Assembly (NCBI GenBank): GCA_963850415.1
Contig: CAWKLE010000003.1
Coordinates: 62,001 to 126,000, forward strand
Direction of reading: 5' to 3'
Source: VAXT01 sp963850415
GTDB lineage: Bacteria; Actinomycetota; Thermoleophilia; Gaiellales; Gaiellaceae
DNA length: 64,000 nt
The notes under the pieces were generated by a model. The model did no database searches and had not been told where the DNA came from. It was given only the letters and a program-made list of their open reading frames with translations. Below are positions 50,344 to 58,865 of this stretch, in pieces. Both the position numbers and the translations under genes were made by a program. Within the stretch, counting starts at the first letter, position 1; the number at the start of each line of letters is the position of its first letter.

Positions 50344-52037
50344 GCGGCCAGGGAATCGCCCAGATCCTGTTGTACGCGGTCGTGCTGGTCGCGTTCGGAT
50401 ATCCGCTTGGGCTGTACATGGCCCGCGTCTATGCAGCGGGCTTCCGGGTGCGCTGGCTCTCCGGCGTCGAGTCCGGCTTCTATCGGCTCATGCGTTCGGA
50501 CTCGAACCGGGAGCAGGACTGGAAGAGCTACTCGAAGACCGTGCTCGTGTTCACGGTCCTCTTTTTCGGCGTGCTCTACGCCCTGCAGCGGCTGCAGGCG
50601 CACTTGTTCCTCAATCCGGATCACCTGCCGGCAGTACAGCCGCACATCGCCGTGAACACGGCCGCCAGCTTCACCACGAACACGAACTGGCAGTTCTACG
50701 GCGGCGAGTACACGATGTCGTATCTGACTCAGATGGCCGGGCTGGCGGTTCAGCAGTTCGTCTCCGCCGCCGTCGGCATGGCCGTGCTGGCGGCCGTGAT
50801 CCGTGGGTTCAGCCGGCGGTCGGCGACAGAGCTCGGCAATTTCTGGGTCGACCTCTTCCGCTCGATGGTCTACATCCTCCTGCCGCTGGCGCTCGTGCTC
50901 GGCCTGATCCTCGTCTCACAGGGTGTGCCGCAGACCTTCTCGGGGCACGCAGCCGCGACAACCCTCGAGGGCGCTGCGCAGACGATCGCCCGTGGGCCGG
51001 TCGCGCTGATGATCGCCATTAAGCAGCTGGGAACGAACGGCGGCGGCTTCTACAACTCGAACTCAGCTGTCCCGTTCGAGAACCCGAACGGGCTGACGAA
51101 CTTCCTGGAGATGCTCTCGATCCTGCTGATCCCGGCGGCGCAGGTGTTCATGTTCGGGAAGATGGTGCTGGCACGCCGCCACGCCTGGATGGTGTTCGCG
51201 GCGATGTTCGCCGTCCTGGTGATCGGGATCGGGATCGCGTTGCCGTCCGAGCAGCATGGCTCACAGGTGCTGCGCGACTCCGGCGTCAACATCACGCAGG
51301 GAGACGGGCAGAGCGGCGGCAACATGTCCGACAAGGAGGTCCGCTTCGGGATCGCCAACACGGCCCTCTGGGGGACGGTCACGACCGAGGCCTCGAACGG
51401 TTCGGTCAACGGCGGCCACGACGCGTTCACCGCGTTCGGCGGCGCCGTGCCACTCGTGAACATCTTCCTCGGAGAGGTGATCTTCGGCGGAGTCGGCTCG
51501 GGCCTGTACGGAATGTTCTTCTACATCGTGATCGCGGTCTTCATCGCAGGGTTGATGGTGGGCCGTACGCCCGAATACCTCGGCAAGAAGATCGAGGCGC
51601 GAGAAATCAAGTTCGCGGCCGTCGGCGCCCTGTTCGTGCCGACGATGGTCTTGACCTTGACCGCCCTCTCGGTGGTCACCCATTCAGGCCTCGCTTCGGT
51701 GTTTAACCCGGGCGCGCACGGATTTACAGAGGCGTTGTACGCGTACACGTCGCAGTCGAACAACAACGGCAGCGCTTTCGCCGGTTACGGCGCGACCAAT
51801 TTTTCCGCCGAGCTCGGGACCGTCGCCTTGATCTTGGGCCGCTTCGCGCCGATGGTGGCTGCGCTGGCGCTCGGTGGTGCGCTCGCCGGCAAGAAGGTTG
51901 CACCGGCTTCCGCGGGAACATTCCGCACCGACGGAGCGACCTTCGTCGTGCTGCTCGTCGGCGTGATCATGCTCACAGCCGGACTGATGATCTTTCCGGC
52001 GCTGACGCTGGGGCCGATCGTGGAGGCGCTGTCCTAG
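50340..52037 (+). CDS. kdpA: Potassium-transporting ATPase subunit KdpA
   Basis: 565 residues with the K+-channel-like subunit's selectivity regions: NTAASFTTNTNWQFYGGE, KQLGTNGGGFYNSNSAVPFENPNGLTN, GVGSGLYGMFFY and SQSNNNGSAFAGYG. About ten membrane helices. It forms the K+ selectivity filter of the high-affinity Kdp pump. GTG 50340 is coupled to kdpF; kdpC starts at the base after its stop. Confidence 0.95.
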   Translation: MSGQGIAQILLYAVVLVAFGYPLGLYMARVYAAGFRVRWLSGVESGFYRLMRSDSNREQDWKSYSKTVLVFTVLFFGVLYALQRLQAHLFLNPDHLPAVQPHIAVNTAASFTTNTNWQFYGGEYTMSYLTQMAGLAVQQFVSAAVGMAVLAAVIRGFSRRSATELGNFWVDLFRSMVYILLPLALVLGLILVSQGVPQTFSGHAAATTLEGAAQTIARGPVALMIAIKQLGTNGGGFYNSNSAVPFENPNGLTNFLEMLSILLIPAAQVFMFGKMVLARRHAWMVFAAMFAVLVIGIGIALPSEQHGSQVLRDSGVNITQGDGQSGGNMSDKEVRFGIANTALWGTVTTEASNGSVNGGHDAFTAFGGAVPLVNIFLGEVIFGGVGSGLYGMFFYIVIAVFIAGLMVGRTPEYLGKKIEAREIKFAAVGALFVPTMVLTLTALSVVTHSGLASVFNPGAHGFTEALYAYTSQSNNNGSAFAGYGATNFSAELGTVALILGRFAPMVAALALGGALAGKKVAPASAGTFRTDGATFVVLLVGVIMLTAGLMIFPALTLGPIVEALS

Positions 52038-52625
52038 ATGCTGCGCGACCTCAGGTCGTCCGCGATCGCCGTCGTCCTGATCACGCTCGTGTTCGGGCTC
52101 GGGATCCCGGCGCTCTTCACCGGCTTCGCTCAACTCGCCTTTCCGAACCGGGCCGACGGCAGCCTGATCAAGGTCGACGGCAAGGTCGTCGGCTCGAAGC
52201 TTGCCGCACAGGGATTCAAGAAGCCGGAGTACTTCCATCCGAGACCGTCCGCGACGGCGCCCGCCTACAACGCAGGCGCGACCACGTTCGCCAACCTCGG
52301 CCCGACCAATCCCGACCTCGCGAAGAACGTCAAGGCCGCGGCTCAGGCGATCCTGAAGCTCGAGAGCACCTACAACCCAGGCCTGAAGATCGGCGATATC
52401 CCGGTGGACGCCGTTACGACATCCGGGTCGGGGATTGACCCAGACATTTCGTCCGCAAACGCGAGGCTCCAGTCCCGGCGCATCGCGGCCGTCCGCCACC
52501 TCTCGCTCGACACGGTCGACCGGTTGATAGCCGACAACACGGAAGGTCGCTCGCTCGGCTTCCTCGGCGAGCCGGGCGTGAACGTCCTCGAGCTGAACCT
52601 CGCGCTCGATAGGGAGACCTCCTGA
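52038..52625 (+). CDS. kdpC: Potassium-transporting ATPase subunit KdpC
   Basis: 195 residues with one N-terminal membrane helix (AIAVVLITLVFGLGIPALFTG), the PEYFHPRPSA motif and the C-terminal SGSGIDPDISSANARLQSRRIA motif typical of KdpC. It lies before kdpB, giving the order F-A-C-B in place of the usual F-A-B-C. Its TGA overlaps the kdpB ATG by one base. Confidence 0.95.
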   Translation: MLRDLRSSAIAVVLITLVFGLGIPALFTGFAQLAFPNRADGSLIKVDGKVVGSKLAAQGFKKPEYFHPRPSATAPAYNAGATTFANLGPTNPDLAKNVKAAAQAILKLESTYNPGLKIGDIPVDAVTTSGSGIDPDISSANARLQSRRIAAVRHLSLDTVDRLIADNTEGRSLGFLGEPGVNVLELNLALDRETS

Positions 52626-54682
52626 TGGCCCGCAAGACCGGAATCTTCTCGAAGGACATCGTGCTCGCGGCGATCCGGGACTCATTCCCGAAGCTCGACC
52701 CGCGTCTCCAGATCAAGAACCCGGTGATGTTCATCGTCGAGCTCGGGAGCGTGGTCACGACGGTGATCTTCTTTCTCGAAGTCTTCCGTGGCCACACCGG
52801 CGACCTCTGGTTCGTGGGGACGATCGCCTTCTGGCTGTGGCTGACCGTGCTCTTCGCGAATTTCGCGGAGGCGATCGCCGAGGGTCGAGGGAAGGCCCAG
52901 GCGAATGCGCTGCGCGCGACCAGGACGACGACCGTCGCGCACCGCAGGCAGGATGCGGGCGGGCTCGAGGAAGTGCCGGCGCCCGACCTGCAGAAGGGCG
53001 ACGTCGTGGTCATCCAGGCCGGCGAGGTGATCCCGGCCGACGGCGAAGTGATCGAGGGCGTCGGCTCAGTCGACGAGTCCGCTATCACCGGCGAATCGGC
53101 GCCGGTCATCCGCGAGTCCGGAGGCGACCGCTCGGCCGTCACCGGCGGCACGAAGCTTCTGTCCGACCAACTCGTCGTCATCGTCACGCAGGAGCCCGGC
53201 AAGTCCTTCCTCGACCGGATGATCGCGCTCGTCGAGGGCGCCGAGCGACGCAAGACACCGAACGAGATCGCGCTGAACATCCTCCTAGCCGGCCTGACAA
53301 TCACATTCCTCGGGGCCGTCGTGACGCTGAAGCCGTTCGCGATCTACGCGGGCACGCCCGTCTCGCAGACTGTTCTGATCGCGCTCCTCGTCGCACTGAT
53401 CCCGACGACGATCGGCGCCCTGCTGTCCGCGATCGGCATCGCGGGCATGGACCGCCTCGTCCAGCGCAACGTGCTCGCCATGTCCGGGCGCGCAGTCGAG
53501 GCCTCGGGCGACGTCGACGTGCTGCTGCTCGACAAGACCGGGACGATCACGCTGGGGAACCGCCAGGCCGCGGAGTTCGTTCCCGTCGACGGCATTCCAG
53601 CTGAGGAGCTCGCTGAGGCCGCCCAGCTCTCATCACTGTCCGACGAGACGCCCGAAGGACGCTCGATCGTCATCCTGGCAAAGGAGCAGTTCGGGTTCCG
53701 TGGTCGCGAGCTCGGCACGCACGAAGCCACGTTCATCCCATTCTCCGCAACGACTCGGATGAGCGGCGTCGATCTCGACGGGCGCAAGCTCCGCAAGGGC
53801 GCAGCGGATGCCGTCAAGCGCTTCGTCGAGGAACAGGGCGGCCGTGTGCCGGCCAAGCTGGATGAGGAGGTGGACAAGATCGCTCGCGCCGGGGGGACAC
53901 CGCTGGTCGTCGCGCAGAACAACTTCGTCCTGGGCGTGATCCATCTCAAAGACATCGTCAAGGGTGGCATGAGCGAGCGCTTCGACGAGCTGCGCGCGAT
54001 GGGCATCCGGACGGTGATGATCACCGGCGATAACCCGGTCACGGCCTCTGTCATCGCCCAGGAGGCGGGCGTGGACGACTTCCTCGCCGAGGCGACTCCC
54101 GAGGCGAAGATGACGCTGATCAAGGAGGAGCAGGCGGAGGGCCGCATGGTCGCGATGACCGGAGACGGGACGAACGACGCACCGGCTCTCGCCCAGGCCG
54201 ACGTCGGCGTTGCAATGAACGCGGGCACGTCGGCGGCGAAGGAAGCCGGGAACATGGTCGACCTCGATAACAACCCGACGAAGCTGATCGAGGTGGTCGA
54301 GGTCGGCAAGCAACTCCTGATCACGCGCGGAGCGCTGACGACGTTCTCGATCGCGAACGACGTCGCGAAGTACTTCGCGATCCTGCCAGCGATGTTCGCG
54401 TTCACGTACGCGGACACGCCGGGCGCACGCGGCCCCCTCGACTCGCTGAACATCATGAATCTCGGGACGCCGCAGAGCGCCATCATCTCCGCGATCATCT
54501 TCAACGCGCTCGTGATCCCGGCCCTCGTCCCGCTCGCCCTCAGGGGCGTCAAGTACCGGGCGATCGGCGCGACGGCTCTGCTCCGCCGCAACCTCCTGAT
54601 CTACGGCCTGGGCGGGATGATCCTCCCGTTCATCGGGATCAAGCTCATCGATCTCGTCGTCCACAACCTGCTGGGAGCATGA
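52625..54682 (+). CDS. kdpB: Potassium-transporting P-type ATPase subunit KdpB
   Basis: 685 residues with P-type ATPase motifs: the actuator-domain SAITGESAPV, phosphorylation site LLDKTGTITLGNRQ, hinge TGDGTNDAPALAQADVGVAM and KdpB-specific SIANDVAKYFAILP in the membrane part. Family-typical length. It is the catalytic subunit that hydrolyses ATP for K+ uptake. The TGA is followed at once by the ATG of the KdpD sensory protein. Confidence 0.97.
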   Translation: MARKTGIFSKDIVLAAIRDSFPKLDPRLQIKNPVMFIVELGSVVTTVIFFLEVFRGHTGDLWFVGTIAFWLWLTVLFANFAEAIAEGRGKAQANALRATRTTTVAHRRQDAGGLEEVPAPDLQKGDVVVIQAGEVIPADGEVIEGVGSVDESAITGESAPVIRESGGDRSAVTGGTKLLSDQLVVIVTQEPGKSFLDRMIALVEGAERRKTPNEIALNILLAGLTITFLGAVVTLKPFAIYAGTPVSQTVLIALLVALIPTTIGALLSAIGIAGMDRLVQRNVLAMSGRAVEASGDVDVLLLDKTGTITLGNRQAAEFVPVDGIPAEELAEAAQLSSLSDETPEGRSIVILAKEQFGFRGRELGTHEATFIPFSATTRMSGVDLDGRKLRKGAADAVKRFVEEQGGRVPAKLDEEVDKIARAGGTPLVVAQNNFVLGVIHLKDIVKGGMSERFDELRAMGIRTVMITGDNPVTASVIAQEAGVDDFLAEATPEAKMTLIKEEQAEGRMVAMTGDGTNDAPALAQADVGVAMNAGTSAAKEAGNMVDLDNNPTKLIEVVEVGKQLLITRGALTTFSIANDVAKYFAILPAMFAFTYADTPGARGPLDSLNIMNLGTPQSAIISAIIFNALVIPALVPLALRGVKYRAIGATALLRRNLLIYGLGGMILPFIGIKLIDLVVHNLLGA

Positions 54683-55774
54683 ATGGCTCGAGGTCATTAC
54701 CGGATCCTCCTCGGCATGGCCGCAGGAGTGGGAAAGACCTACCGCATGCTGCTCGAGGGCAGACATGCGCAGGAGGCGGGCCGTGACGTCGTCATCGGCT
54801 ATCTCGAGCCGCACGACCGGCCCGAGACCGCGGCCCTTGCCGAGGGGCTAGAGGCGGTGCCACGTCTCCAGTTGCTGCACGGAGGGCTCGAGGTCGAGGA
54901 CATGGACGTCGCTGCTGTCATCGCACGCGCCGCGGAGCTCGCACTCGTCGACGAGCTCGCCCATACGAACGCAGAAGGCATGCGGAACAGCAAGCGCTTC
55001 GAGGACATCGACGAAATACTCGCGGCCGGAATCGACGTCATCTCGACGGTCAACGTTCAGCACCTCGAGAGCCTGAACGACAGCATTTTCGAGCTGACGA
55101 ACGTCCGGGTCCGTGAGACGTTTCCGGACCGGATCCTCGACGAAGCCGACGAGGTCGTGCTCGTCGACCTGTCTCCCGAGGAGCTGCGCGACCGCCTTCA
55201 GGCGGGCAAGGTCTACCCGCGCGAGCGGGCACAGATCGCGCTCGAGAACTTCTTCCAGCAGGAGAACCTCGCCGCCCTCCGCGAGGTCGCGCTGCGCGAG
55301 GTCGCGGAGGACGTCCAGTCTCGAAGAGGGCCCGCCGGGCTCGAGCCGCTGAGCAAGCAGGCCGTGGCGGAGCGCGTGCTGGCGCTCGTCGAGCCCCAGC
55401 CGAAATCGCAGCGCATCATGCGCCGAGCCTGGCGCTCGGCGCAGCGTCTCGGCACTGACATGGACGCCGTCTGGGTGCGGCCGGCCGGACACGAGCATTC
55501 CGAGGAGGAACAGGTTCAGCTCGCGGCTCTGAGGCGTCTGGCCTCGATACTCGGAGTCCGATTCCTAGAGGTTGACGGCGACGACCTCGTCGACACCGTG
55601 CGCCGTGTAGCAGCGGATCGCGGCTCGACCTACATCATCGTCGGCACGCCCGACGAGTCGCGGCGGCGCGAGGTGCTCAAAGGATCGCTCCTGTCGAGGC
55701 TCGTGCGCGAGCTACCGGGGATCGACATCCGCGTCGTGGCCGACCGCGCGCTCAGAGAGGAGCGCCCGGAATGA
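54683..55774 (+). CDS. Free-standing KdpD N-terminal sensory protein (KdpD + USP domains, no kinase)
   Basis: 363 residues that match only the cytoplasmic part of KdpD: Walker A-like GMAAGVGKTYRMLLEG, Walker B-like ALVDELAHTN, STVNVQHLESLND, then from about 235 a USP domain with GSTYIIVGTPDESRRREVLKGS. The membrane helices, DHp and ATPase domains are absent. They are found in the two kinases at 43140 and 47904. In other bacteria this part senses K+ and, in its USP domain, c-di-AMP. Here it must act in trans. Its stop overlaps the next ATG by four bases. Confidence 0.9.
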   Translation: MARGHYRILLGMAAGVGKTYRMLLEGRHAQEAGRDVVIGYLEPHDRPETAALAEGLEAVPRLQLLHGGLEVEDMDVAAVIARAAELALVDELAHTNAEGMRNSKRFEDIDEILAAGIDVISTVNVQHLESLNDSIFELTNVRVRETFPDRILDEADEVVLVDLSPEELRDRLQAGKVYPRERAQIALENFFQQENLAALREVALREVAEDVQSRRGPAGLEPLSKQAVAERVLALVEPQPKSQRIMRRAWRSAQRLGTDMDAVWVRPAGHEHSEEEQVQLAALRRLASILGVRFLEVDGDDLVDTVRRVAADRGSTYIIVGTPDESRRREVLKGSLLSRLVRELPGIDIRVVADRALREERPE

Positions 55775-56286
55775 TCGTCTTCGACGTCCTGATCGGCCTG
55801 GCCGTCGCCGTCGCGGCCATGATCGTCTTCACGCTGGTCCGGCGCTGGCGTCGGACGGAGCCCGGCTCCAGGCGGATCCTCGTACCGTTCACCGATGGAG
55901 AGCTCGACCAGACCGTGCTCGAGGCCGCGATCCGGATCTCTCGTGCCGAGCACGCAACGATGGTCCCTGCTTACCTGATCGTGACGCCGTTCCAGTACGC
56001 CCTCGACGCGCCGATGCAGCGACAGGTCGAGGTGGCAATGCCACTCCTGGAAGCGGTCGAGAACGCCTCGCTACGTGCGGGCGTCCCCGTCGATTCCCGG
56101 ATCGAGAGCGGCCGCAGCCCGACGCATGCGCTGCGGCGCCTCTGGGAGGCAGAGCGCTTCGACCGGATCGTCGCCCCGGCGCCGACCAACGGGACCGGCT
56201 TCACGCCGAAGGAGCTGCAATGGCTCCTCTCGCACGCGCCGACCGAGACGGTCATCCTGCGACCCGACCCCGCAGCCGCCTACTGA
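55771..56286 (+). CDS. Membrane-anchored USP-like protein
   Basis: 171 residues from ATG 55771 (ATGA overlap). An N-terminal helix (VLIGLAVAVAAMIVFTLV) followed by a USP-like fold beginning RRILVPFTDGELDQTVLEAAIRISR. The nucleotide-binding loop G-x2-G-x9-G-S/T is not present in the usual position, so ATP binding is doubtful. It is last in the kdp run and may tether regulation to the membrane near the pump. Confidence 0.75.
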   Translation: MIVFDVLIGLAVAVAAMIVFTLVRRWRRTEPGSRRILVPFTDGELDQTVLEAAIRISRAEHATMVPAYLIVTPFQYALDAPMQRQVEVAMPLLEAVENASLRAGVPVDSRIESGRSPTHALRRLWEAERFDRIVAPAPTNGTGFTPKELQWLLSHAPTETVILRPDPAAAY

Positions 56287-56291
56287 GTCGC

Positions 56292-56297
56292 TAGCGT
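56292..56297 (+). promoter_or_regulatory. -10 box (TAGCGT) of ltrA-like gene
   Basis: TAGCGT, the same box as in the two potassium promoters, ends 8 bases before GTG 56306. The paired CTNAG motifs are not found upstream. Confidence 0.4.
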
Positions 56298-56305
56298 CCG
56301 TCCGC

Positions 56306-57484
56306 GTGGAGGCGTCCGCGCGCGTAGAGCGTGTCACCCCGCTCGAGCTCTTCTTCGACCTCGTCTTCGTCTTTGCGATCACGCAGGTCACGACGCTTCT
56401 GTCCGAGGACCCGACCTGGGGCGGGCTGCTCCGCGGCCTGGTCGTCCTCGCCGCGCTCTGGTGGGCATGGGCGGCATACGCGTGGCTGACGAACACGCTC
56501 AACCCCGAGGAGGGGCTGGTGCGGATCGCGATGTTTGTCGTCATGGCCGCGATGCTGGTCTGCGCACTCGCGGTCCCGGAGGCGTTCGGCGACCACGGCG
56601 TGATCTTCGGCGTCGCCTACCTCGTGGTGCGCGCGATGCACATCGTCCTCTACTCGCTAGCCGCGCGCGGCGACCGCGACCTGCTCGGCGCGGTGCTGCG
56701 CATGACGCCGTCCTCGACGATCAGCGGCTTCCTGATCCTCGGCGCCGGGTTCCTCGAGGGCAAGGAACGCACGACGCTGTGGATCCTCGCCCTAGCGATC
56801 GACTACCTCGGAGTGCTCGTCGGCCGGGGTCAGGGGTGGCACCTCTCGCCCGGCCACTTCGTCGAGCGACACGGCCTGGTGGTGATCATCGCGATCGGCG
56901 AGTCGATCGTCGCCCTCGGCGTGAGCGCGTCCGGAACGCCGCTGACCGCGGGCGTGATCACGACCGCGCTCGTCGGGATGACGATCGCGACCGCGCTCTG
57001 GTGGACGTACTTCGACTGGGTCGCGATCGTCGTCGAGCACCGGTTGCGCGAGGAGACGGGCACCGCGCAGACGACCCTCGCGCGCGACGCATTCAGCTAC
57101 CTGCACTTCGTGTTCGTGGCGGGAATCGTGCTCTTTGCGATGAGCCTCAAGAAGGCGCTCGCGCACTACGACCAGGCGCTCGCGGCCGTGCCGGCCACGG
57201 CCCTCTGCGCCGGGCTCGGCGCGTACCTGCTCGCACATGTGCTCCTCCGCTACCGGATCTCGGGGACGATCGGCCGCGGACGGCCGGTGGCGTTCCTGGG
57301 CCTGATGGTGCTCTGGCCCTTCGCCGACGACATGCCTGCGCTCGCGGCGCTGTCGATCGCCGCCGCGATCTTCGTCCTCCTGATCGCGTACGAGGGGATC
57401 CGCTACCGCGAGCCGCGGGCGTACATCCGGCACGGCGCCATCCCCACGGCGGAGCTCATGTCGGGTCGGGCGCGGCAGGCGTAG
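56306..57484 (+). CDS. LtrA (low temperature requirement A) family membrane protein
   Basis: 392 residues from GTG 56306. Family signature VTPLELFFDLVFVFAITQV at the N-terminus, WWAWAAYAWLTNTLNPEE, ERHGLVVIIAIGESIVALG and WWTYFDWVA, with about ten to twelve membrane helices. LtrA was found in Listeria as a gene needed for growth in the cold; the biochemical role is unknown. Its 3' end overlaps the convergent MarR gene by 29 bases. Confidence 0.92.
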   Translation: MEASARVERVTPLELFFDLVFVFAITQVTTLLSEDPTWGGLLRGLVVLAALWWAWAAYAWLTNTLNPEEGLVRIAMFVVMAAMLVCALAVPEAFGDHGVIFGVAYLVVRAMHIVLYSLAARGDRDLLGAVLRMTPSSTISGFLILGAGFLEGKERTTLWILALAIDYLGVLVGRGQGWHLSPGHFVERHGLVVIIAIGESIVALGVSASGTPLTAGVITTALVGMTIATALWWTYFDWVAIVVEHRLREETGTAQTTLARDAFSYLHFVFVAGIVLFAMSLKKALAHYDQALAAVPATALCAGLGAYLLAHVLLRYRISGTIGRGRPVAFLGLMVLWPFADDMPALAALSIAAAIFVLLIAYEGIRYREPRAYIRHGAIPTAELMSGRARQA

Positions 57485-57920
57485 CGGCCAGCTCCTCGTC
57501 GATAGCGTTTCTCAACTCGACGAGCCCTGAGGTGAGGGACGTCGTCTTCGCCTCGCCGAGCCGTGCCTCGACCGCCTCGGCGTAGCGGCGGAAGCGCGGC
57601 CGCGCCTTGGCGAGCAGCCGCCGGCCCGACGGCGTCAGGCGGATCAGGAAGGAGCGCCCGTCCGCCGGATTCTCGATCCGCTCGGCGTGCCCTCGGCGCT
57701 CGAGCCTCTTGACCCGGAAGATCGCGGTCGACAGCGGCAGGTCGAGCAGCTCGGCGAGCCCGGTCGGCGTCAGCGGCCCGTCGGCGCCGATCGTGACGTA
57801 GAACGGGTAGTCGTCTGGCGGGAGGTCGATCCCCGCGAGCGCGACCTCGACCAGACGCTTGCGCTTCTGCTGCGTCCAGAAGACTTCGAAGAGGATCGTC
57901 GGTGGTCCGGTGGCAGGCAT
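57456..57920 (-). CDS. MarR-family transcriptional regulator
   Basis: 154 residues from ATG 57920. Winged helix with GPLTPTGLAELLDLPLSTAIFRVKRLERRGHAERIENPADGRSFLIRLTPSGRRLLAKA, as in MarR regulators. The frame extends upstream to 58046 but lies there in the operator and the neighbouring gene. The ATG is placed 1 base from a strong inverted repeat (57922-57961) that covers the intergenic region, so it probably represses itself and the divergent propeller gene. Confidence 0.85.
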   Translation of the reverse strand: MPATGPPTILFEVFWTQQKRKRLVEVALAGIDLPPDDYPFYVTIGADGPLTPTGLAELLDLPLSTAIFRVKRLERRGHAERIENPADGRSFLIRLTPSGRRLLAKARPRFRRYAEAVEARLGEAKTTSLTSGLVELRNAIDEELAATPAAPDPT

Positions 57921-57921
57921 G

Positions 57922-57961
57922 TAGTACAAGGTTGTTCTAGATTTGCTACAACATTGTACTA
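57922..57961. promoter_or_regulatory. 40-base interrupted palindrome, probable MarR operator
   Basis: TAGTACAA (57922-57929) and TTGTACTA (57954-57961) are perfect inverted repeats, with a second inner pair GTTGT (57931-57935) and ACAAC (57948-57952). The palindrome fills the gap between ATG 57920 and GTG 57963. TTGTTC-17-TGTACT within it could be the plus-strand promoter. Confidence 0.65.
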
Positions 57962-57962
57962 A

Positions 57963-58861
57963 GTGAGGCGGACGCTCATAGCGGCGAGCGTGGTCGGGGC
58001 AGCGGTGATCGCCTCGGCGTCCGCCAGCGCCCGCGCCTGTCGCCAAGATCAGGATCGGGGCCTCGTCGGGAATGGTGCTCCCGGCCGGCAGGAGCGCTCT
58101 GGACGACGGACCTCGTCATTCCTCGGGTCGTCCGGATCGATCCCGCGTCGAACGCGGTCGTCAAGCGGATGAAGGCCGGCCAGCGGCCGTTCGGCCTCGC
58201 CTACGGCGCGCGCAGCCTCTGGGTCTCCGACCGCTCCCTGAACCGGCTGACCCGCTTCAACCCGCGGACGAGCAAGGTGCAAGCGCGCATCAAGATCGGC
58301 TTCAGCTCGTACGGGCTCGCCTTCGGAGCCGGCAGTGTCTGGGTCACGAGCGAGAGCGACGGGGCGCTACGCCGGATCAACCCGAAGCGCAACCGCGTCG
58401 CGGTCAAGATCAAGGCCGGCAGGCAGCCGAACGGGGTCGTCTACGCGTTCGGCGCGATCTGGGTCGCCGACCTCGGCGGCGGCAAGGTGCTGAAGGTCGA
58501 CGTCCGCCGCAACAAGGTCGTCGGCCGCTACGACGTGCCGAAGGCCGACTGGATCACGCCCTCGGCCGACGCGCTCTGGGTCTCGACGGAAGGGAACGAG
58601 GTCGTCCGGCTCGATCCTGCGACCGGCGCGGTGCTGGCGCGGATCCCGGTCGGCACGAACCCGCTCGCCTCGGCCTGGGTCGCCGGCGAGCTGTGGGTGC
58701 CGAACATCGACGACGGCACGATCTCGGTGATCGACCCAGCGAGGAACGCCGTGCGGACGACGCTGGCCGTCGGCCAGGGCCCGCTCGCCGTCGCCGAGGT
58801 TGGAGGCGACGCGTGGGTCTCGAACTCGACCGACGGGGAGCTCTGGCGGATCCGCCCGTAG
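57963..58861 (+). CDS. Secreted propeller (virginiamycin-B-lyase-like), two frame breaks
   Basis: GTG 57963 begins a signal peptide (LIAASVVGAAVIASASASA). The mature part is found in two other frames: VAKIRIGASSGMVLPAG, then WTTDLVIPRVVRIDPASNAVVKRM, and from 58169 on seven repeats of the type RPFGLAYGARSLWVSDRSLNRLTRFNP. Removing the T at 58038 and the A at 58090 joins all parts into 298 residues. The family includes lyases and ligand-binding propellers, and the same repeats occur in the SARP chimera. No catalytic residues can be assigned. It is divergent from marR. Confidence 0.75.
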
Positions 58862-58865
58862 AGCC

